A stretch of 18,077 nucleotides of DNA from Rhynchosporium graminicola (Eukaryota > Ascomycota > Leotiomycetes > Helotiales > Ploettnerulaceae), in NCBI GenBank assembly GCA_900074885.1, contig FJUW01000042.1, positions 194,838 to 212,914 of the forward strand, read 5' to 3'. The notes beneath the pieces are model-generated. The model searched no databases. It was not told the DNA's origin and saw only the letters and a program-made list of their open reading frames with translations. Of the stretch, positions 17,889 to 18,077 are shown piece after piece (positions within the stretch are counted from its first letter, which is position 1; each line of letters starts with the position of its first letter). The position numbers and the translations under genes were made by a program.

Positions 17889-18077
17889 AGTAATAAGAGT
17901 AATAAGAGTAATAAGAGTAATAAGAGTAATAAGAGTAATAAGAGTAATAAGAGTAATAAGAGTAATAAGAGTAATAAGAGTAATAAGAGTAATAAGAGTA
18001 ATAAGAGTAATAAGAGTAATAAGAGTAATAAGAGTAATAAGAGTAATAAGAGTAATAAGAGTAATAAGAGTAATAAG
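17889..18077. repeat. 9-bp satellite AGTAATAAG, 21 perfect copies to the window end
   Basis: From 17889 to 18077, exactly 189 bases, every copy reads AGTAATAAG. The array is cut by the window end, so its true length is unknown. The unit has no C on this strand and no CpA or TpG on either, so it offers no preferred RIP target. Uninterrupted identity implies recent expansion or continuous homogenisation. Confidence 0.95.

Larger units (their letters stand above)
17486..18077. other. Right AT-rich block, cut by the window end
   Basis: Composition changes within a few tens of bases near 17486 to about four-fifths or more A+T by eye, with almost no C on the plus strand. It holds a 43-bp tandem repeat, a TA run at about 17720-17745 and a 9-bp satellite. 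Unlike the left block, I could not read any transposase or polyprotein fragments in it. Confidence 0.75.

Noticed and set aside
17889..18077. CRISPR array or telomere repeat
   Set aside because: The repeat has no spacers, the genome is eukaryotic, and the unit is not TTAGGG-like. It is a simple tandem satellite.

Overview
The window looks like nuclear DNA of a filamentous ascomycete (Pezizomycotina). The evidence is a SconB/Met30-type F-box/WD40 gene with a 47-nt spliceosomal intron, CT-rich promoter and leader tracts, and a sharp split into gene-bearing and very AT-rich blocks. Substitutions in the AT-rich DNA fit repeat-induced point mutation (RIP; C-to-T, mostly in CpA). The species cannot be named from this sequence.

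Layout. Bases 1 to about 2350 are an AT-rich block holding a decayed hAT-superfamily DNA transposon on the minus strand. Its transposase is still readable in pieces but is broken by stops of the CAG-to-TAG, CAA-to-TAA and TGG-to-TGA kind. At its right edge are a 17-bp direct repeat, a 59-bp inverted-repeat segment and a 36-bp perfect palindrome. About 2350-4300 is non-coding, with a hairpin and an ATG-free CT/CA-rich stretch that resembles a fungal promoter and leader but leads to no gene. About 4301-6579 (minus) is the SconB/Met30 orthologue. About 6580-8590 is non-coding with microsatellites. About 8592-9684 (plus) is a decayed unknown gene with two frame changes and one in-frame stop. About 10252-11697 (minus) encodes a single-pass membrane protein with a long basic, low-complexity tail. 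About 13131-15008 (minus) encodes a disordered 625-residue protein with a short conserved-looking beta-type segment near the C-terminus. About 15009-17485 is microsatellite-rich upstream DNA. From about 17486 a second AT-rich block begins, with a 43-bp tandem repeat and then 21 copies of a 9-bp satellite running off the window end.

How the parts relate. The three intact genes all lie on the minus strand with separate upstream regions. Nothing suggests they form a cluster or pathway. Only SconB has a confident function: substrate receptor of an SCF ubiquitin ligase in sulfur regulation. The other two are unrecognised proteins. This reads as a small housekeeping gene island between two repeat-rich AT blocks, both of which have the same 9-mer, GTCACGTGA, near their inner edge. 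I found no tRNA, rRNA, CRISPR array or new multi-gene system.
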